Positions 8,138-17,289 of a stretch of DNA of 47,630 bases are shown here, piece by piece. The DNA lies in assembly GCA_910586005.1 (NCBI GenBank), contig CAJUHG010000006.1:22445-70074 (forward strand), given 5' to 3'. The notes below the pieces were generated by a model. That model did not search any database. It was given only the letters and a program-made list of their open reading frames with translations, and was not told the DNA's origin. How positions within the stretch are numbered: the first letter of the stretch is position 1; each line of letters starts with the position of its first letter. The stretch is from an uncultured Lachnospiraceae bacterium (GTDB taxonomy: Bacteria > Bacillota > Clostridia > Lachnospirales > Lachnospiraceae). Made by a program: the position numbers and the translations under genes.

Positions 8138-9073
8138 TTATTCCATAAAAATCTTGATAGGCCTAATCTCCTTTTGCCTTTCATTCCATTGATAAATCCC
8201 TATAAAAGATTGCTTCTGGTCATATATGCGCAGAATTGTATCTTTATATTCCTTCTGCCATTTTGTTATCCATTCTATTTTCAAAGGATTGCCATTATAA
8301 AGTAGCTTTGCGTACTCTGATTTCACAGAAACAGATGGATATTGTCTAAATACATAATCTGTATCTTTTATCAATTCTTGTAATGCTTCTTTTGACAATT
8401 CTACTTGTGGGTTCTTTTCCCAAAAATTTTTTACACGTTCTTCAATTTCTTGTAATTTACTAGCATGTTTCAATTCAAATTCTGATACTCTAGTACGCAG
8501 TAAAGTTTCCATACAACCACCACAACCAAGTTGTTCTCCAATATCATGACATAAAGTGCGAATATAAGTTCCTTTTGAACAATGAACACGCATCTTCACT
8601 CTTGGAAGTGCTATTTCTATGATTTCAATGGAAAAAATAGTGACCTTTCTAGGTTTACGCTCTACTTCAATTCCAGCTCTTGCTAAATCACAAAGTTTTT
8701 TTCCATCTACTTTTAAAGCAGAATACATAGGCGGAATTTGATTATATGTTCCTACAAATCCTATTACCGCCTTAGTTACTTGTTCTTTAGAACAAGTAAC
8801 TTCTTGCTCTCTTAAAATAGTTCCTGTAATATCTTGGGTATCTGTTATTTTTCCAAGTAGCAGTATCGTTTCATATACTTTATCTTTCTCTGTAAGCATA
8901 TCACAAACTTTTGTTGCCTTTCCCAAACAAATAGGAAGTACCCCTTCTGCATCTGGATCTAGCGTTCCTGTATGACCAATTTTCTTTTGTTTTAAAATGC
9001 CTCGAAGTTTTGCTACTACATCATGAGAAGTATAACCTTTTTCCTTATATACATTGATAATTCCATTAATCAT
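8138..9073 (-). CDS. truB: tRNA pseudouridine-55 synthase
   Basis: Converts U55 in the T-loop of tRNAs to pseudouridine. The start at 9073 (MINGIINVYKEKG) overlaps the nrnA stop by 8 bp and gives 311 residues; upstream in-frame codons to 9136 lie inside nrnA and do not resemble the family. Residues 34-47 carry the signature GHTGTLDPDAEGVLP with catalytic Asp39, and GTYIRTLCHDIGEQLG is the conserved distal motif. A C-terminal PUA-like extension (about 230-311) is present. Translational coupling to nrnA is likely given the overlap. Confidence 0.95.
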   Translation of the reverse strand: MINGIINVYKEKGYTSHDVVAKLRGILKQKKIGHTGTLDPDAEGVLPICLGKATKVCDMLTEKDKVYETILLLGKITDTQDITGTILREQEVTCSKEQVTKAVIGFVGTYNQIPPMYSALKVDGKKLCDLARAGIEVERKPRKVTIFSIEIIEIALPRVKMRVHCSKGTYIRTLCHDIGEQLGCGGCMETLLRTRVSEFELKHASKLQEIEERVKNFWEKNPQVELSKEALQELIKDTDYVFRQYPSVSVKSEYAKLLYNGNPLKIEWITKWQKEYKDTILRIYDQKQSFIGIYQWNERQKEIRPIKIFME

Positions 9074-10046
9074 TTTGGGACACTCCAAGGAATTGTTTTT
9101 GTATCTCTTCACAAATTTTTTGAATAATTTCTTCACTATTGCCTTTTATCGTAGCTCCTGCTGCTCGCACATGTCCGCCGCCTTGATAATTCATAGCAAT
9201 TGTTGCCACATTAATTAATGCATTAGAACGCATACTCACTTTCCAGCTCCCATCCTCATTTTCATAAAGAAAAATAGCAGCTTCCACTCCTTTTGTAGCT
9301 CGAAGTTGACTTACAATTCCCTCTAAATGTTTGGGCAATACCTGATATTTTTCCATTTCTTCCTTAGTGACTACTGTGGCAATTACTACACCATCCAAAT
9401 ATCGTCTACTATCTAATAATGCCTGCCCTAAAATTTTATTCTGCTCAAAGGTTTTTGTATAGAAAGTGTCATTCACGATTTTTGAAAAATTAATCCCCTT
9501 TTCCATAAGAACACCTGCAATATTCATTGTTTTTGCTGTAGTACTAGAATATTGGAATACCCCTGTATCATGAATGATACCTACATAAATACATTCTGCA
9601 ATTTCCTTTGTAATCTTTTCTTCTCCAATTAAGTCAAACATTAATTCTGAGGTAGAACTAGTCTGAGGAAAAATATAATTTTCATCTGCAAAACTATCAT
9701 TGCTGATATGATGGTCAATACAAATGGTCTTTTTTGCTGTCTCAAAATACTTTACTGCCTCACCTAAACGCCCAGTATCTCCACAGTCTTGCACAATACA
9801 AAGATCATATGTTTTATTAGATTCACATGTATTGTGTATTTTATCTGCATGTTTTAAAAATTTAAAAATATTAGGAATTGGCTCTAAATATACATCTACT
9901 TCAATATTAGGATACCAAGTTGAAATATAATTATAAGTTGCTAAACAGGAGCCTATACAGTCGCCATCCGGTCTTACATGTCCGGCAATAGCAACTGTTT
10001 TCACCTGTGTCAACTGAGATGCTAAATCTTTCATATCAATTTTCAC
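9066..10046 (-). CDS. nrnA: DHH-family bifunctional oligoribonuclease / pAp phosphatase
   Basis: A 326-residue DHH/DHHA1 phosphoesterase, expected to degrade nanoRNAs and to dephosphorylate pAp. Visible motifs are GHVRPDGDCIG (about 22-32), VQDCGD, CIDHHIS (the DHH triad that holds Mn2+), and the DHHA1 substrate motif GGGHVRAAG near the C-terminus. It overlaps the rbfA stop by 11 bp and the truB start by 8 bp, so it sits in the middle of a tightly coupled operon. ATG at 10046 is used; a second Met four residues on is possible. The position between rbfA and truB is the classical place of nrnA in Firmicutes. Confidence 0.93.
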   Translation of the reverse strand: MKIDMKDLASQLTQVKTVAIAGHVRPDGDCIGSCLATYNYISTWYPNIEVDVYLEPIPNIFKFLKHADKIHNTCESNKTYDLCIVQDCGDTGRLGEAVKYFETAKKTICIDHHISNDSFADENYIFPQTSSTSELMFDLIGEEKITKEIAECIYVGIIHDTGVFQYSSTTAKTMNIAGVLMEKGINFSKIVNDTFYTKTFEQNKILGQALLDSRRYLDGVVIATVVTKEEMEKYQVLPKHLEGIVSQLRATKGVEAAIFLYENEDGSWKVSMRSNALINVATIAMNYQGGGHVRAAGATIKGNSEEIIQKICEEIQKQFLGVSQND

Positions 10047-10398
10047 TCCGCCTATTTACATCATCAATTAATTTTGACATATTCACTCCATATTCAATGG
10101 ATTGATCTAATACAAAGTGGATTTCAGGGGTATTTCTCAAATTAATACTTTTTGCAAGCTTACTGCGAATATAACCTTCTGCACTTTTTAAACCTGCTAA
10201 CGTATCTTCCTGAGATTTTTCATCACCCAACACACTAATATAAGCCTTACAACTTTTTAAATCTGGTGCTACTTCTACTGCTACCACAGAAGTCATAGGA
10301 TTAATCCTAGGGTCTTTGATTTCTCCTCTGATAATATTACTCAATTCACGCAAGACTTCTCCATTGATTCTTGTATTTTTAATACTATTTTTTCTCAT
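10036..10398 (-). CDS. rbfA: Ribosome-binding factor A
   Basis: A 120-residue KH-like 30S maturation and cold-adaptation factor acting on 16S rRNA. The start at 10398 (MRKNSIKNTRINGEVLREL) follows AAAGGCGGAAT; the frame is open to 10467 but the extra 23 codons have no family match. Typical features are the IIRGEIKDPRI segment (about residues 24-34) and VAPDLKSCKAYISVLG. It is downstream of infB after 180 bp of AT-rich repeats, and its stop overlaps nrnA. Confidence 0.93.
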   Translation of the reverse strand: MRKNSIKNTRINGEVLRELSNIIRGEIKDPRINPMTSVVAVEVAPDLKSCKAYISVLGDEKSQEDTLAGLKSAEGYIRSKLAKSINLRNTPEIHFVLDQSIEYGVNMSKLIDDVNRRSEN

Positions 10399-10463
10399 AT
10401 TCCGCCTTTCTACTATGATATTTTTACCATAATGTATTATTTTATCACATATTAATATTTTTA

Positions 10464-10578
10464 CCACAATATAACTTTTTATCTACTAGTTTCTTTTAGT
10501 CATAGTACTTTTTATTACAACATAGTTTTTATCTACTATCTTCTTTTTCCACAGTATAGCTTTTATACACTAGTTCTT
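10464..10578. repeat. Three degenerate AT-rich direct repeats between infB and rbfA
   Basis: Three near-copies of a unit reading roughly CCACAATATAACTTTTTAT then CTACTAGTTTCTTTT lie near 10464-10498, 10517-10548 and 10550-10578. They fill most of the only real gap inside the translation operon. No hairpin with a clear terminator shape is visible, so read-through is likely. Confidence 0.5.
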
Positions 10579-13416
10579 TTAACGCGGTACTTCTATCATA
10601 GTATAGGATTCTACAATATCTAATTCTTGAATATCATTAAAACCTTCAAATACCAAACCACATTCATAACCTGCTTTTACTTCTTTGACATCATCTTTAA
10701 AACGTTTTAAAGAAGCTAAATTGCCTTCAAAAATCTGTTCACCTTCTCTGGAAATGCGCACTTTACAACCTCTTTGGAATATACCATCTAACACATAGGA
10801 ACCGGCAATATTTCCAACTCCAGAAGCTTTGAAAATCTGGCGAACTTCTGCGTGGCCTAATATTTTTTCTTCAAATATTGGGTCTAACATACCCTTCATA
10901 GCAGCTTGCACATCTTCAATGGCATTATAAATTACTTTATAAAGTCTTATATCAACGCCTTCTCGTTCTGCAGTTGCTTTTGCAGTTGCATCAGGACGTA
11001 CATTAAATCCTATAATAATTGCATTGGAAGCAGAAGCAAGACTGACATCTGATTCGTTAATTGCTCCAACACCACCATGAATCACTTTTACAACTACTTC
11101 TTCATCTGATAACTTTATTAAACTTTGCTTTACTGCTTCTACAGAGCCTTGCACATCTGCTTTTACAATAATTGGAAGTTCTTTAATATTTCCAGATTGA
11201 ATCTGTGAAAACAAATCATCTAAGGACATTCTAGACTTAGTATCCTCTAACATCTTCTCACGTCCTTCAGAAATAAAGGTGTCAGCAAAACTCTTTGCTT
11301 CCTTTTCAGAATCTGTACATACAAAGATTTCTCCTGCATTAGGTACACTATTTAATCCTAGTATTTCTACTGGAGTGGAAGGACCTGCTTCCTTAACTCT
11401 TCTTCCCTTATCATCAATCATAGCTCTTACTTTTCCATAGCAACTTCCACAGGCAACAGGTTGCCCCACTTTTAAAGTACCTTTCTGAACCAAGACAGTT
11501 GCCACAGATCCTCTACCCTTATCAAGCTGTGCTTCAATTACAAGTCCTCTTGCATTTCGTTTTGGATTTGCTTTTAATTCACAAATTTCTGCTGTTAATA
11601 ATACCATTTCTAACAAGGTATCAATTCCTTCATGAGAATGTGCAGACACTGGAACAAAAATAGTGCTTCCACCCCAATCTTCTGGAATCAATTCATATTC
11701 TGCTAATTCTTGTTTCACACGTTCTATATTTGCACTTGGCTTATCAATTTTATTGATTGCAACAATAATCTCTACACCCGCTGCTTTTGCATGGCTAATT
11801 GCTTCTACTGTCTGTGGCATAACACCATCATCTGCTGCTACTACAAGAATTGCAATATCAGTAGCATTTGCTCCCCGCATACGCATAGCAGTAAAAGCTT
11901 CATGTCCTGGAGTATCTAAAAATGTTATTTTTTCTCCATTACACTCTACCATATAAGCACCAATATGCTGTGTGATACCACCTGCTTCTCGATCTATTAC
12001 ATGAGTATCTCTAATTGCATCTAAAAGAGATGTCTTTCCATGATCTACATGACCCATAACACAGACTACTGGTGGACGTTTTTCCTGAATAGATACGTCT
12101 TCCTCTTCTTCTTTTAGAAGTTCAGCAATGACATCTACTTTTTCTTCCTGTTCACAAATACAATTAAATTCTAATGCAATTTCTTCTGCTGCTTTGAAGT
12201 CAATTTCACTATTTACGGTTACCATAGTCCCTTGTAAAAATAGCTTTTTAATAATTGCAGAAGCCTGAATTTTCATATGGTCTGCTAATTCTTTAATGGT
12301 CAATTTTTCTGGAATTGTAATCGTTTTAATGGTTTCTTCTTCCTTCTGTTGTGACTGCTGTGGCTGTTGGTTTTTCTTACTTCTTGTCTTCTTCTCTAAA
12401 TTATCAAACCGTTCTTTTTTCTTGCCCATCAATTCTTTTTCATGGCGCTGGCTATTTCCCTTGCGGTTATCACGTTCTCTACTTTCTTTTCCTCTTGTCT
12501 CTTCTATAGAAGGAGAAGGAGAATTTTGATTTAATTTATTAATTTCTTGTTCAAAACGATTTCTTTGATTGGAACGACCATTTTGATAAGAACGATTCGT
12601 TCTATCTCCTTGAGGTCTGTTATTACTTCTATCTCCTTGAGGTCTGTTATTACTTCTATCTCCTTGAGGTCTGTTGTTACTTCTATCTCCTTGAGGTCTA
12701 TTATTACTTCTATCTCCTTGAGGTCTGTTATTACTTCTATCTCCTTGGGGTCTGTTGTTACTTCTATCTCCTTGGGGTCTGTTGTTACTTCTATCCCCTT
12801 GGGGTCTGTTATTACTTCTATCCCCTTGAGGTCTTACAGGTTGTTCTTCTTGTGCCTTTATAACTTTATCTCCTCTCTGATTTCTATTTATTTTATCATC
12901 TTGGGATTTGTTAGTTTTATCCCCTTGGACTTTATTATTTTTCTCTCCTTGGGGTCTTGCTTGACGTCTTGGTGCTGTTTTACTATTCTGTGGATTGAAT
13001 ACTGCAGTAATACTCGACTTTTTCTTTGGACGCTCTGTCGTTTTTTCTTCTAAAGAATCTTTTTTTATTGTCTCTGATTTTACTACCTCTACTTTTGAAG
13101 TTTCCGACTTCATTTTTTCTGATTCTCCTATCCCCTGTTTGGAATCCTTAACTGTATTTTTTTCTACTTTTACATCTTTAGTTGTATTTTTTTCTGATTT
13201 TAAATCTTTTTTGGATGTCTCTGGTTTGGAAATTTCAGATTTTGGTGCTTCTGTCTTTCCACCCACAAATTTATTTCTTACCATAGCAATTACATCATCT
13301 TCAATGGAACTATTTGCTACTTTTCCAAATATATTTTTTTCTTTTAGAAACTCTATTACATCTTTAGATTGTATTTTTAATTCTTTTGCAATTTCATGAA
13401 TTCTGATTTTTGCCAT
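10579..13416 (-). CDS. infB: Translation initiation factor IF-2
   Basis: A 945-residue GTPase that brings fMet-tRNA to the 30S subunit. Residues 1-50 are the IF2-N domain (MAKIRIHEIAKELKIQSKDV). A long low-complexity, basic linker (about 60-360) includes nine PQGDR units. The second IF2-N (TIKELADHMKIQASAIIKKL) precedes the G domain: GHVDHGKTS with Lys461, DTPGHEAF and NKID are all intact. Domains II, III and IV follow to the end (AEVRQIFK, YECGLVFEGFNDI). It starts 15 bp after the L7Ae-like gene. Only the linker is unusual. Confidence 0.97.
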   Translation of the reverse strand: MAKIRIHEIAKELKIQSKDVIEFLKEKNIFGKVANSSIEDDVIAMVRNKFVGGKTEAPKSEISKPETSKKDLKSEKNTTKDVKVEKNTVKDSKQGIGESEKMKSETSKVEVVKSETIKKDSLEEKTTERPKKKSSITAVFNPQNSKTAPRRQARPQGEKNNKVQGDKTNKSQDDKINRNQRGDKVIKAQEEQPVRPQGDRSNNRPQGDRSNNRPQGDRSNNRPQGDRSNNRPQGDRSNNRPQGDRSNNRPQGDRSNNRPQGDRSNNRPQGDRTNRSYQNGRSNQRNRFEQEINKLNQNSPSPSIEETRGKESRERDNRKGNSQRHEKELMGKKKERFDNLEKKTRSKKNQQPQQSQQKEEETIKTITIPEKLTIKELADHMKIQASAIIKKLFLQGTMVTVNSEIDFKAAEEIALEFNCICEQEEKVDVIAELLKEEEEDVSIQEKRPPVVCVMGHVDHGKTSLLDAIRDTHVIDREAGGITQHIGAYMVECNGEKITFLDTPGHEAFTAMRMRGANATDIAILVVAADDGVMPQTVEAISHAKAAGVEIIVAINKIDKPSANIERVKQELAEYELIPEDWGGSTIFVPVSAHSHEGIDTLLEMVLLTAEICELKANPKRNARGLVIEAQLDKGRGSVATVLVQKGTLKVGQPVACGSCYGKVRAMIDDKGRRVKEAGPSTPVEILGLNSVPNAGEIFVCTDSEKEAKSFADTFISEGREKMLEDTKSRMSLDDLFSQIQSGNIKELPIIVKADVQGSVEAVKQSLIKLSDEEVVVKVIHGGVGAINESDVSLASASNAIIIGFNVRPDATAKATAEREGVDIRLYKVIYNAIEDVQAAMKGMLDPIFEEKILGHAEVRQIFKASGVGNIAGSYVLDGIFQRGCKVRISREGEQIFEGNLASLKRFKDDVKEVKAGYECGLVFEGFNDIQELDIVESYTMIEVPR
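12601..12840. repeat. 27-bp coding minisatellite in infB
   Basis: Nine tandem copies of a 27-bp unit encode RPQGDRSNN in the IF-2 linker. Copies differ only at synonymous third positions (for example gaggtctgttatt against ggggtctgttgtt), suggesting recent expansion with selection for the peptide. The period, in-frame translation and lack of spacers exclude a CRISPR array. Confidence 0.95.
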
Positions 13417-13431
13417 ATGTTACTACCTCCG

Positions 13432-13752
13432 TTATTCCATTTTCTCTGCTAATTTTAATTTTTCTGTCAAGCTTGTGGCAAACCCTTGATCTAATACAGC
13501 AATACTTGCACGATACTGTTTACCAATCGCATGACCTAACGATTCTTTTGAAGCATATAGATAGAAAGGAACTTGGTAAAAAGAGCACATATTGCGAAAC
13601 ATTTTTTTTGTATTTTCTGATGCCTCTGTAGATACTAGCACAAGAAATGCCTGTTTCGATTTTACTGCTTTCTCTGTAGAAAATTCTCCACTAACTATCT
13701 TTCCCGCCTTTGCTGCCAATCCAAGCATAGATAATATTTTATCTTGTTTCAA
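13432..13752 (-). CDS. rplGA: L7Ae/L30e-family ribosome-associated protein
   Basis: A 106-residue small RNA-binding protein of the L7Ae/YlxQ family, which recognises kink-turns. Visible family marks are LGLAAKAGKIVSGEFS near the N-terminus and LVLVSTEASENTKK. It overlaps the upstream ylxR gene by 14 bp and lies 15 bp before infB, the conserved nusA-ylxR-ylxQ-infB order. The molecular role in Clostridia is not well defined; binding of a kink-turn RNA is inferred from the family. Confidence 0.9.
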   Translation of the reverse strand: MKQDKILSMLGLAAKAGKIVSGEFSTEKAVKSKQAFLVLVSTEASENTKKMFRNMCSFYQVPFYLYASKESLGHAIGKQYRASIAVLDQGFATSLTEKLKLAEKME

Positions 13753-14011
13753 TTGACTTCATCTCCTTCTCCAAATTCTCAATAATTTCTTTTGGAATTG
13801 TCACTTTCAGAGAACGCTCCAACCCTTTCGTTTTAACTGCTCTTGAAAAACACTCTGTATTAAAACAAAGATACGCTCCTCTTCCATTCTTTTTTCCAGT
13901 TAAATCCAATAAAATCTCATTTTCTGCTGTCCGAATAATTCTAAGTAAGTCCTTTTTATTTTTCATTTCACCACATCCAACACATTGGCGCATGGGAATT
14001 TTTTTATTCAT
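13739..14011 (-). CDS. ylxR: YlxR family RNA-binding protein (RnpM-type)
   Basis: A 90-residue protein with the diagnostic N-terminus MRQCVGCGEMKNKKDLLRI and GRGAYLCFNTEC. Members of this family have been proposed to bind and modulate RNase P RNA (RnpM) or act on transcription. The gene overlaps the nusA stop by 8 bp and the next gene by 14 bp, so its expression is coupled to both. Function beyond RNA binding is taken from the family, not from this sequence. Confidence 0.93.
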   Translation of the reverse strand: MNKKIPMRQCVGCGEMKNKKDLLRIIRTAENEILLDLTGKKNGRGAYLCFNTECFSRAVKTKGLERSLKVTIPKEIIENLEKEMKSIETR

Positions 14012-15323
14012 CCTCGTTTCCCTCTTCTCTAAATTCTATCTCCTCTTCTTCTATTCCCTCTTCTTCTATCTCCGCTTCTTCTATCTCCTCTTCTGCTATT
14101 TCCTCTTCTTTTTTAAATGCTATCTCTTCTGTAGCTGCCACTTCCTCTGTAAATTCCATTCCATCTCTATCTGCCACTTCCTCTATCAAATTTATGGTAT
14201 CCTCAGATAATGCTTTCTGTGTATGTTCTGGTTCAGTTTCAATCATATCTTCATCATATTCATTTTCATAATCCATGAAATCTCCAGCTTCCCTTGCCTG
14301 TGTTTCACTTTTTATATCAATTTTAAACCCAGTAAGTCTAGCTGCAAGTCTAGCATTTTGTCCTTCTTTTCCAATTGCCAAAGATAATTGATAATCAGGC
14401 ACTACAACTTTTGCCGTTTTCTCTTCTGCATCTGCAATAACAGAAATAACTTTTGCTGGACTTAAAGCATTTTCTATTAACATTGCCGCATTATCACTCC
14501 AATTGATAATATCAATCTTTTCACCTCGAAGCTCATTTACAATAGCATTTACTCTAGCACCATTTAAGCCAACACAAGCTCCTACCGGATCAACGTCTGG
14601 GTCATTGCTCCACACAGCTATTTTAGTCCTGCTTCCTGCCTCTCTAGAAATACTTTTAATTTCTACAATTCCATCTTTTACTTCTGTTACTTCGGACTCA
14701 AAGAGACGTTTTACTAATTCTGGATGTGTCCTAGATACTAGAATTTTAGGCCCCTTAGAAGTAGGTTTTACTTCTAGAATATAAAGTTTGATACGTTCTG
14801 TAGGTTGAAATATCTCACCTTTTACTTGCTCATTTTCACTTAAAATGGCATCTACTTTCCCTAAATTAATACTAATGTTCTTTCCAACATACCTCTGAAC
14901 AACACCTGTCACTACATCTTTTTCTTTTCCATAATATTGTTCAAATAGAACCTTTCGTTCTTCTTCCCGAATTTTTTGTAAAATAACATTTTTGGCATTT
15001 TGTGTAGCAATACGACCAAATTCTTTTGATTTTACCTCTATATTAACTTTATCTCCAACTTCATATTTAGAGTTAATCATTTTAGCATTTCCAATACTAA
15101 TTTCTAATACTTCATCTTTTACTTCTTCTACCACTACTTTTTCTGCATATACATGAAACTCACAAGTTTCTGGATTAATATTTACCTTAATATTATCTGA
15201 TTTACCAAAATGATTCTTACATGCGGTAATCAATGAATTTTCAATCGCTTCCAATAATGTATCTTTACTAATATCTTTTTCTTTTTCCAATAAATTTAAT
15301 GCTTCTAGTAATTCATTGTTCAT
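14004..15323 (-). CDS. nusA: Transcription termination/antitermination factor NusA
   Basis: A 439-residue RNA polymerase-binding factor. The N-terminal domain (about 1-130, MNNELLEALNLLEKEKDISKD), S1 domain (about 135-200), and two KH domains (VGACVGLNGARVNAIVNEL and LAIGKEGQNARLAARLTG) are in the usual order. After about residue 350 comes a very acidic tail that is nearly all Glu and Ile with EEEIEE-type runs and replaces the AR repeats of Proteobacteria. It follows rimP by 132 bp and overlaps ylxR. Confidence 0.95.
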   Translation of the reverse strand: MNNELLEALNLLEKEKDISKDTLLEAIENSLITACKNHFGKSDNIKVNINPETCEFHVYAEKVVVEEVKDEVLEISIGNAKMINSKYEVGDKVNIEVKSKEFGRIATQNAKNVILQKIREEERKVLFEQYYGKEKDVVTGVVQRYVGKNISINLGKVDAILSENEQVKGEIFQPTERIKLYILEVKPTSKGPKILVSRTHPELVKRLFESEVTEVKDGIVEIKSISREAGSRTKIAVWSNDPDVDPVGACVGLNGARVNAIVNELRGEKIDIINWSDNAAMLIENALSPAKVISVIADAEEKTAKVVVPDYQLSLAIGKEGQNARLAARLTGFKIDIKSETQAREAGDFMDYENEYDEDMIETEPEHTQKALSEDTINLIEEVADRDGMEFTEEVAATEEIAFKKEEEIAEEEIEEAEIEEEGIEEEEIEFREEGNEDE

Positions 15324-15455
15324 CTTTATTATCCTCCTCCTGACTATTTACTGTATGAGAACAAAGTGGGCAAGCACACTTCTGTGTGTTTCACACACCC
15401 TTAAAATTTAATTTTTATGTTTATGATTGTTTACTATAAAAAATCTTACCTATAT
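15324..15455. other. Short gap between rimP and nusA with a small hairpin
   Basis: It holds an AGAACAAAGTGGGCAAG segment (15358-15374) resembling the start of repeat family R3 (AGAACAAAGCGGACAAG at 20878-20894), followed by a potential hairpin GTGTGTTTCACAC. No gene is seen. Confidence 0.4.
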
Positions 15456-15923
15456 TTAAAAATAAAAAGCTAAACGAATCAATGCTATATCTGTTTTAGC
15501 AAATGTCATTTCTCTATTATCTTCTAATTCTATTGTTACCATAGTTTCATCATATGACTTTAAGATACCATAAAATTCTTTTTCTTTTTCTATTGCTCGA
15601 TAAGTTCTAATTTCAATTTCCTTTCCAAGACTTCTTGCATAATCCTTTTCCTTTTTCAATGGTCTTCCAAGCCCAGGAGAACTCACCTCAAAAATATAGG
15701 ATTCCTCAATAAAATCTTCTTTATCTAACAGATCACTCATTCTTCTACTTACAAGTTCACAATCATCTACTGTAATGCCACCCTCTTTATCAATATAGGC
15801 TCGCAGATACCAATTTCCGCCTTCTTTGACATATTCCACATCTACTAACTCAAATTGATACTCTTCTATGATTGGAAGCAACAACTCTTCTGTTTGCTGT
15901 TCATACATTTCTTTTCTTGACAT
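15456..15923 (-). CDS. rimP: Ribosome maturation factor RimP
   Basis: A 155-residue 30S assembly factor. Family features include ELVDVEYVKEGGNWYLRAYI, DKEGGITVDDCELVSRRMSD and the SSPGLGRPL motif before the C-terminal SH3-like domain. It is the first gene of the translation cluster and is followed by nusA after 132 bp. RBS GAAAGAAGGTG precedes the ATG. Length and motifs are ordinary. Confidence 0.95.
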   Translation of the reverse strand: MSRKEMYEQQTEELLLPIIEEYQFELVDVEYVKEGGNWYLRAYIDKEGGITVDDCELVSRRMSDLLDKEDFIEESYIFEVSSPGLGRPLKKEKDYARSLGKEIEIRTYRAIEKEKEFYGILKSYDETMVTIELEDNREMTFAKTDIALIRLAFYF

Positions 15924-16010
15924 ATCTTACACCTTCTTTCTATATATAAGAACTGCTATAACAAAGTAAGCAGGCATATTTGTTTCTAAAACAACAATGC
16001 ATATACACAT

Positions 16011-16042
16011 AAAATTGAGAGTGGACATCTGCCCACTCTCAA
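16011..16042 (-). terminator. Intrinsic terminator of the pheST-queA transcript
   Basis: TTGAGAGTGG (16015-16024) pairs perfectly with CCACTCTCAA (16033-16042); the minus-strand RNA continues AAUUUUAUGU. It lies about 160 bp past queA and separates that transcript from rimP. Confidence 0.75.
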
Positions 16043-16199
16043 GTCTGAGATTATCTTGTTATCATATTTATAATATCACTTAATTTCAGCAAATGCAAGG
16101 GAAAAAGGAAATATTTACATTTAGATAGTAGCCTATCTTTTCTGTTAATTTCTACAAACAAGATTCATCTATCAAATAGGTTATGGCTAAACTGTTACT

Positions 16200-17276
16200 T
16201 TAGATAATTAACATTGCATCTCCAAAACTAAAAAACCGATATTTTTCTTTTACTGCTATCTCATAGGCTTTCATAATATTTTCTCGCCCTGCAAGAGCTG
16301 ATACCAACATCAATAATGTAGATTCTGGAAGATGAAAATTTGTAATTAATCCATCTAACGCTTGAAACTGATACCCAGGATAAATAAATATTTCTGTCTG
16401 ACCACTTCTAGCTGAAACAACATCTGTTATCTTTTTTTGATTACTTTCAGTTGAAACAACATCTATTTCCTCTGATAGACGTCTTGCAGCAGATTCAATG
16501 CTTCGACAGCTTGTGGTACCCACACAGATTACCCTGCCACCTTTTTTCTTTGTCTCATTGATGATCTGTGCTGCTGTCTCATCTATCTGATAAAATTCAG
16601 AATGCATATGATGTTCCTGAACCTTTGTTGCCTTGACAGGTCGAAAAGTTCCAAGTCCTACATGAAGTGTCACTTCTGCAATTTGAATTCCTTTTTCTCT
16701 AACAGCATGTAACAATTCTGGTGTAAAATGCAATCCTGCTGTGGGAGCCGCTGCGGAACCATCATATTTCGCATAGACTGTTTGATAGCGATTTTTATCC
16801 TGCAATTGGTGTGTAATATATGGAGGTAAAGGCATTTGGCCTAATTCATCTAAAATTTCTTCAAAAATTCCATTATAGGAAAATTGTATCAAACGATTTC
16901 CATCTTCTACTACCTCAAGTATTTTTCCAATCAATAGTCCCCCACCAAATATAATTCTAGTTCCAGTTTTTGCCTTTTTCCCTGGTTTTACTAAGGTTTC
17001 CCAAATATCCTTTTCTTTTCGCTTTAACAGTAAAATTTCTATTTTTGCCTGTGTACCTTCCTTTTCTCCAAACAATCTAGCAGGAATTACCTTTGTATTA
17101 TTAATCACCAGACAATCCTTAGGATTTAAATAATCTATCATATGCTTAAAACTTGTATGTTCTATTGTACCATCTTCTTTATGCAATACAAGGAGTCTGG
17201 AACTAGAACGATCCTCTAATGGATCTTGCGCAATCAATTCTTTGGGCAAGTCATAATAAAAATCTTTTACATCCAT
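16200..17276 (-). CDS. queA: S-adenosylmethionine:tRNA ribosyltransferase-isomerase
   Basis: A 358-residue enzyme that transfers and isomerises the ribosyl part of SAM to make epoxyqueuosine in tRNA. Characteristic blocks are the N-terminal DFYYDLPKELIAQDPLEDR, AAPTAGLHFT, HVGLGTFRPV and the C-terminal TNFHLPEST. It is 13 bp after pheT. It is a little longer than the common 340-residue form because a 14-residue stretch near 265-292 is duplicated (DVVSTESNQKKIT followed by DVVSARSGQTEIF; nucleotides about 16405-16470). The duplication lies between conserved blocks, so activity is probably kept. No other queuosine genes are in the window. Confidence 0.95.
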   Translation of the reverse strand: MDVKDFYYDLPKELIAQDPLEDRSSSRLLVLHKEDGTIEHTSFKHMIDYLNPKDCLVINNTKVIPARLFGEKEGTQAKIEILLLKRKEKDIWETLVKPGKKAKTGTRIIFGGGLLIGKILEVVEDGNRLIQFSYNGIFEEILDELGQMPLPPYITHQLQDKNRYQTVYAKYDGSAAAPTAGLHFTPELLHAVREKGIQIAEVTLHVGLGTFRPVKATKVQEHHMHSEFYQIDETAAQIINETKKKGGRVICVGTTSCRSIESAARRLSEEIDVVSTESNQKKITDVVSARSGQTEIFIYPGYQFQALDGLITNFHLPESTLLMLVSALAGRENIMKAYEIAVKEKYRFFSFGDAMLII

Positions 17277-17289
17277 GACTACTTACATC

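Noticed and set aside
9074..9136. Longer truB start at 9136, and similarly ribF at 8184 and rbfA at 10467
   Set aside because: The added residues overlap the preceding gene or AT-rich repeats and match no family; the internal starts have better ribosome sites and give usual lengths.
12601..12840. CRISPR-like spacing of 27-bp repeats
   Set aside because: No spacers; units are contiguous and translate in frame within IF-2.
12547..13053. Plus-strand frame opposite the infB repeats
   Set aside because: It is the antisense shadow of the 27-bp repeats; the Ser/Leu/Arg repeat peptide has no family and no start context.
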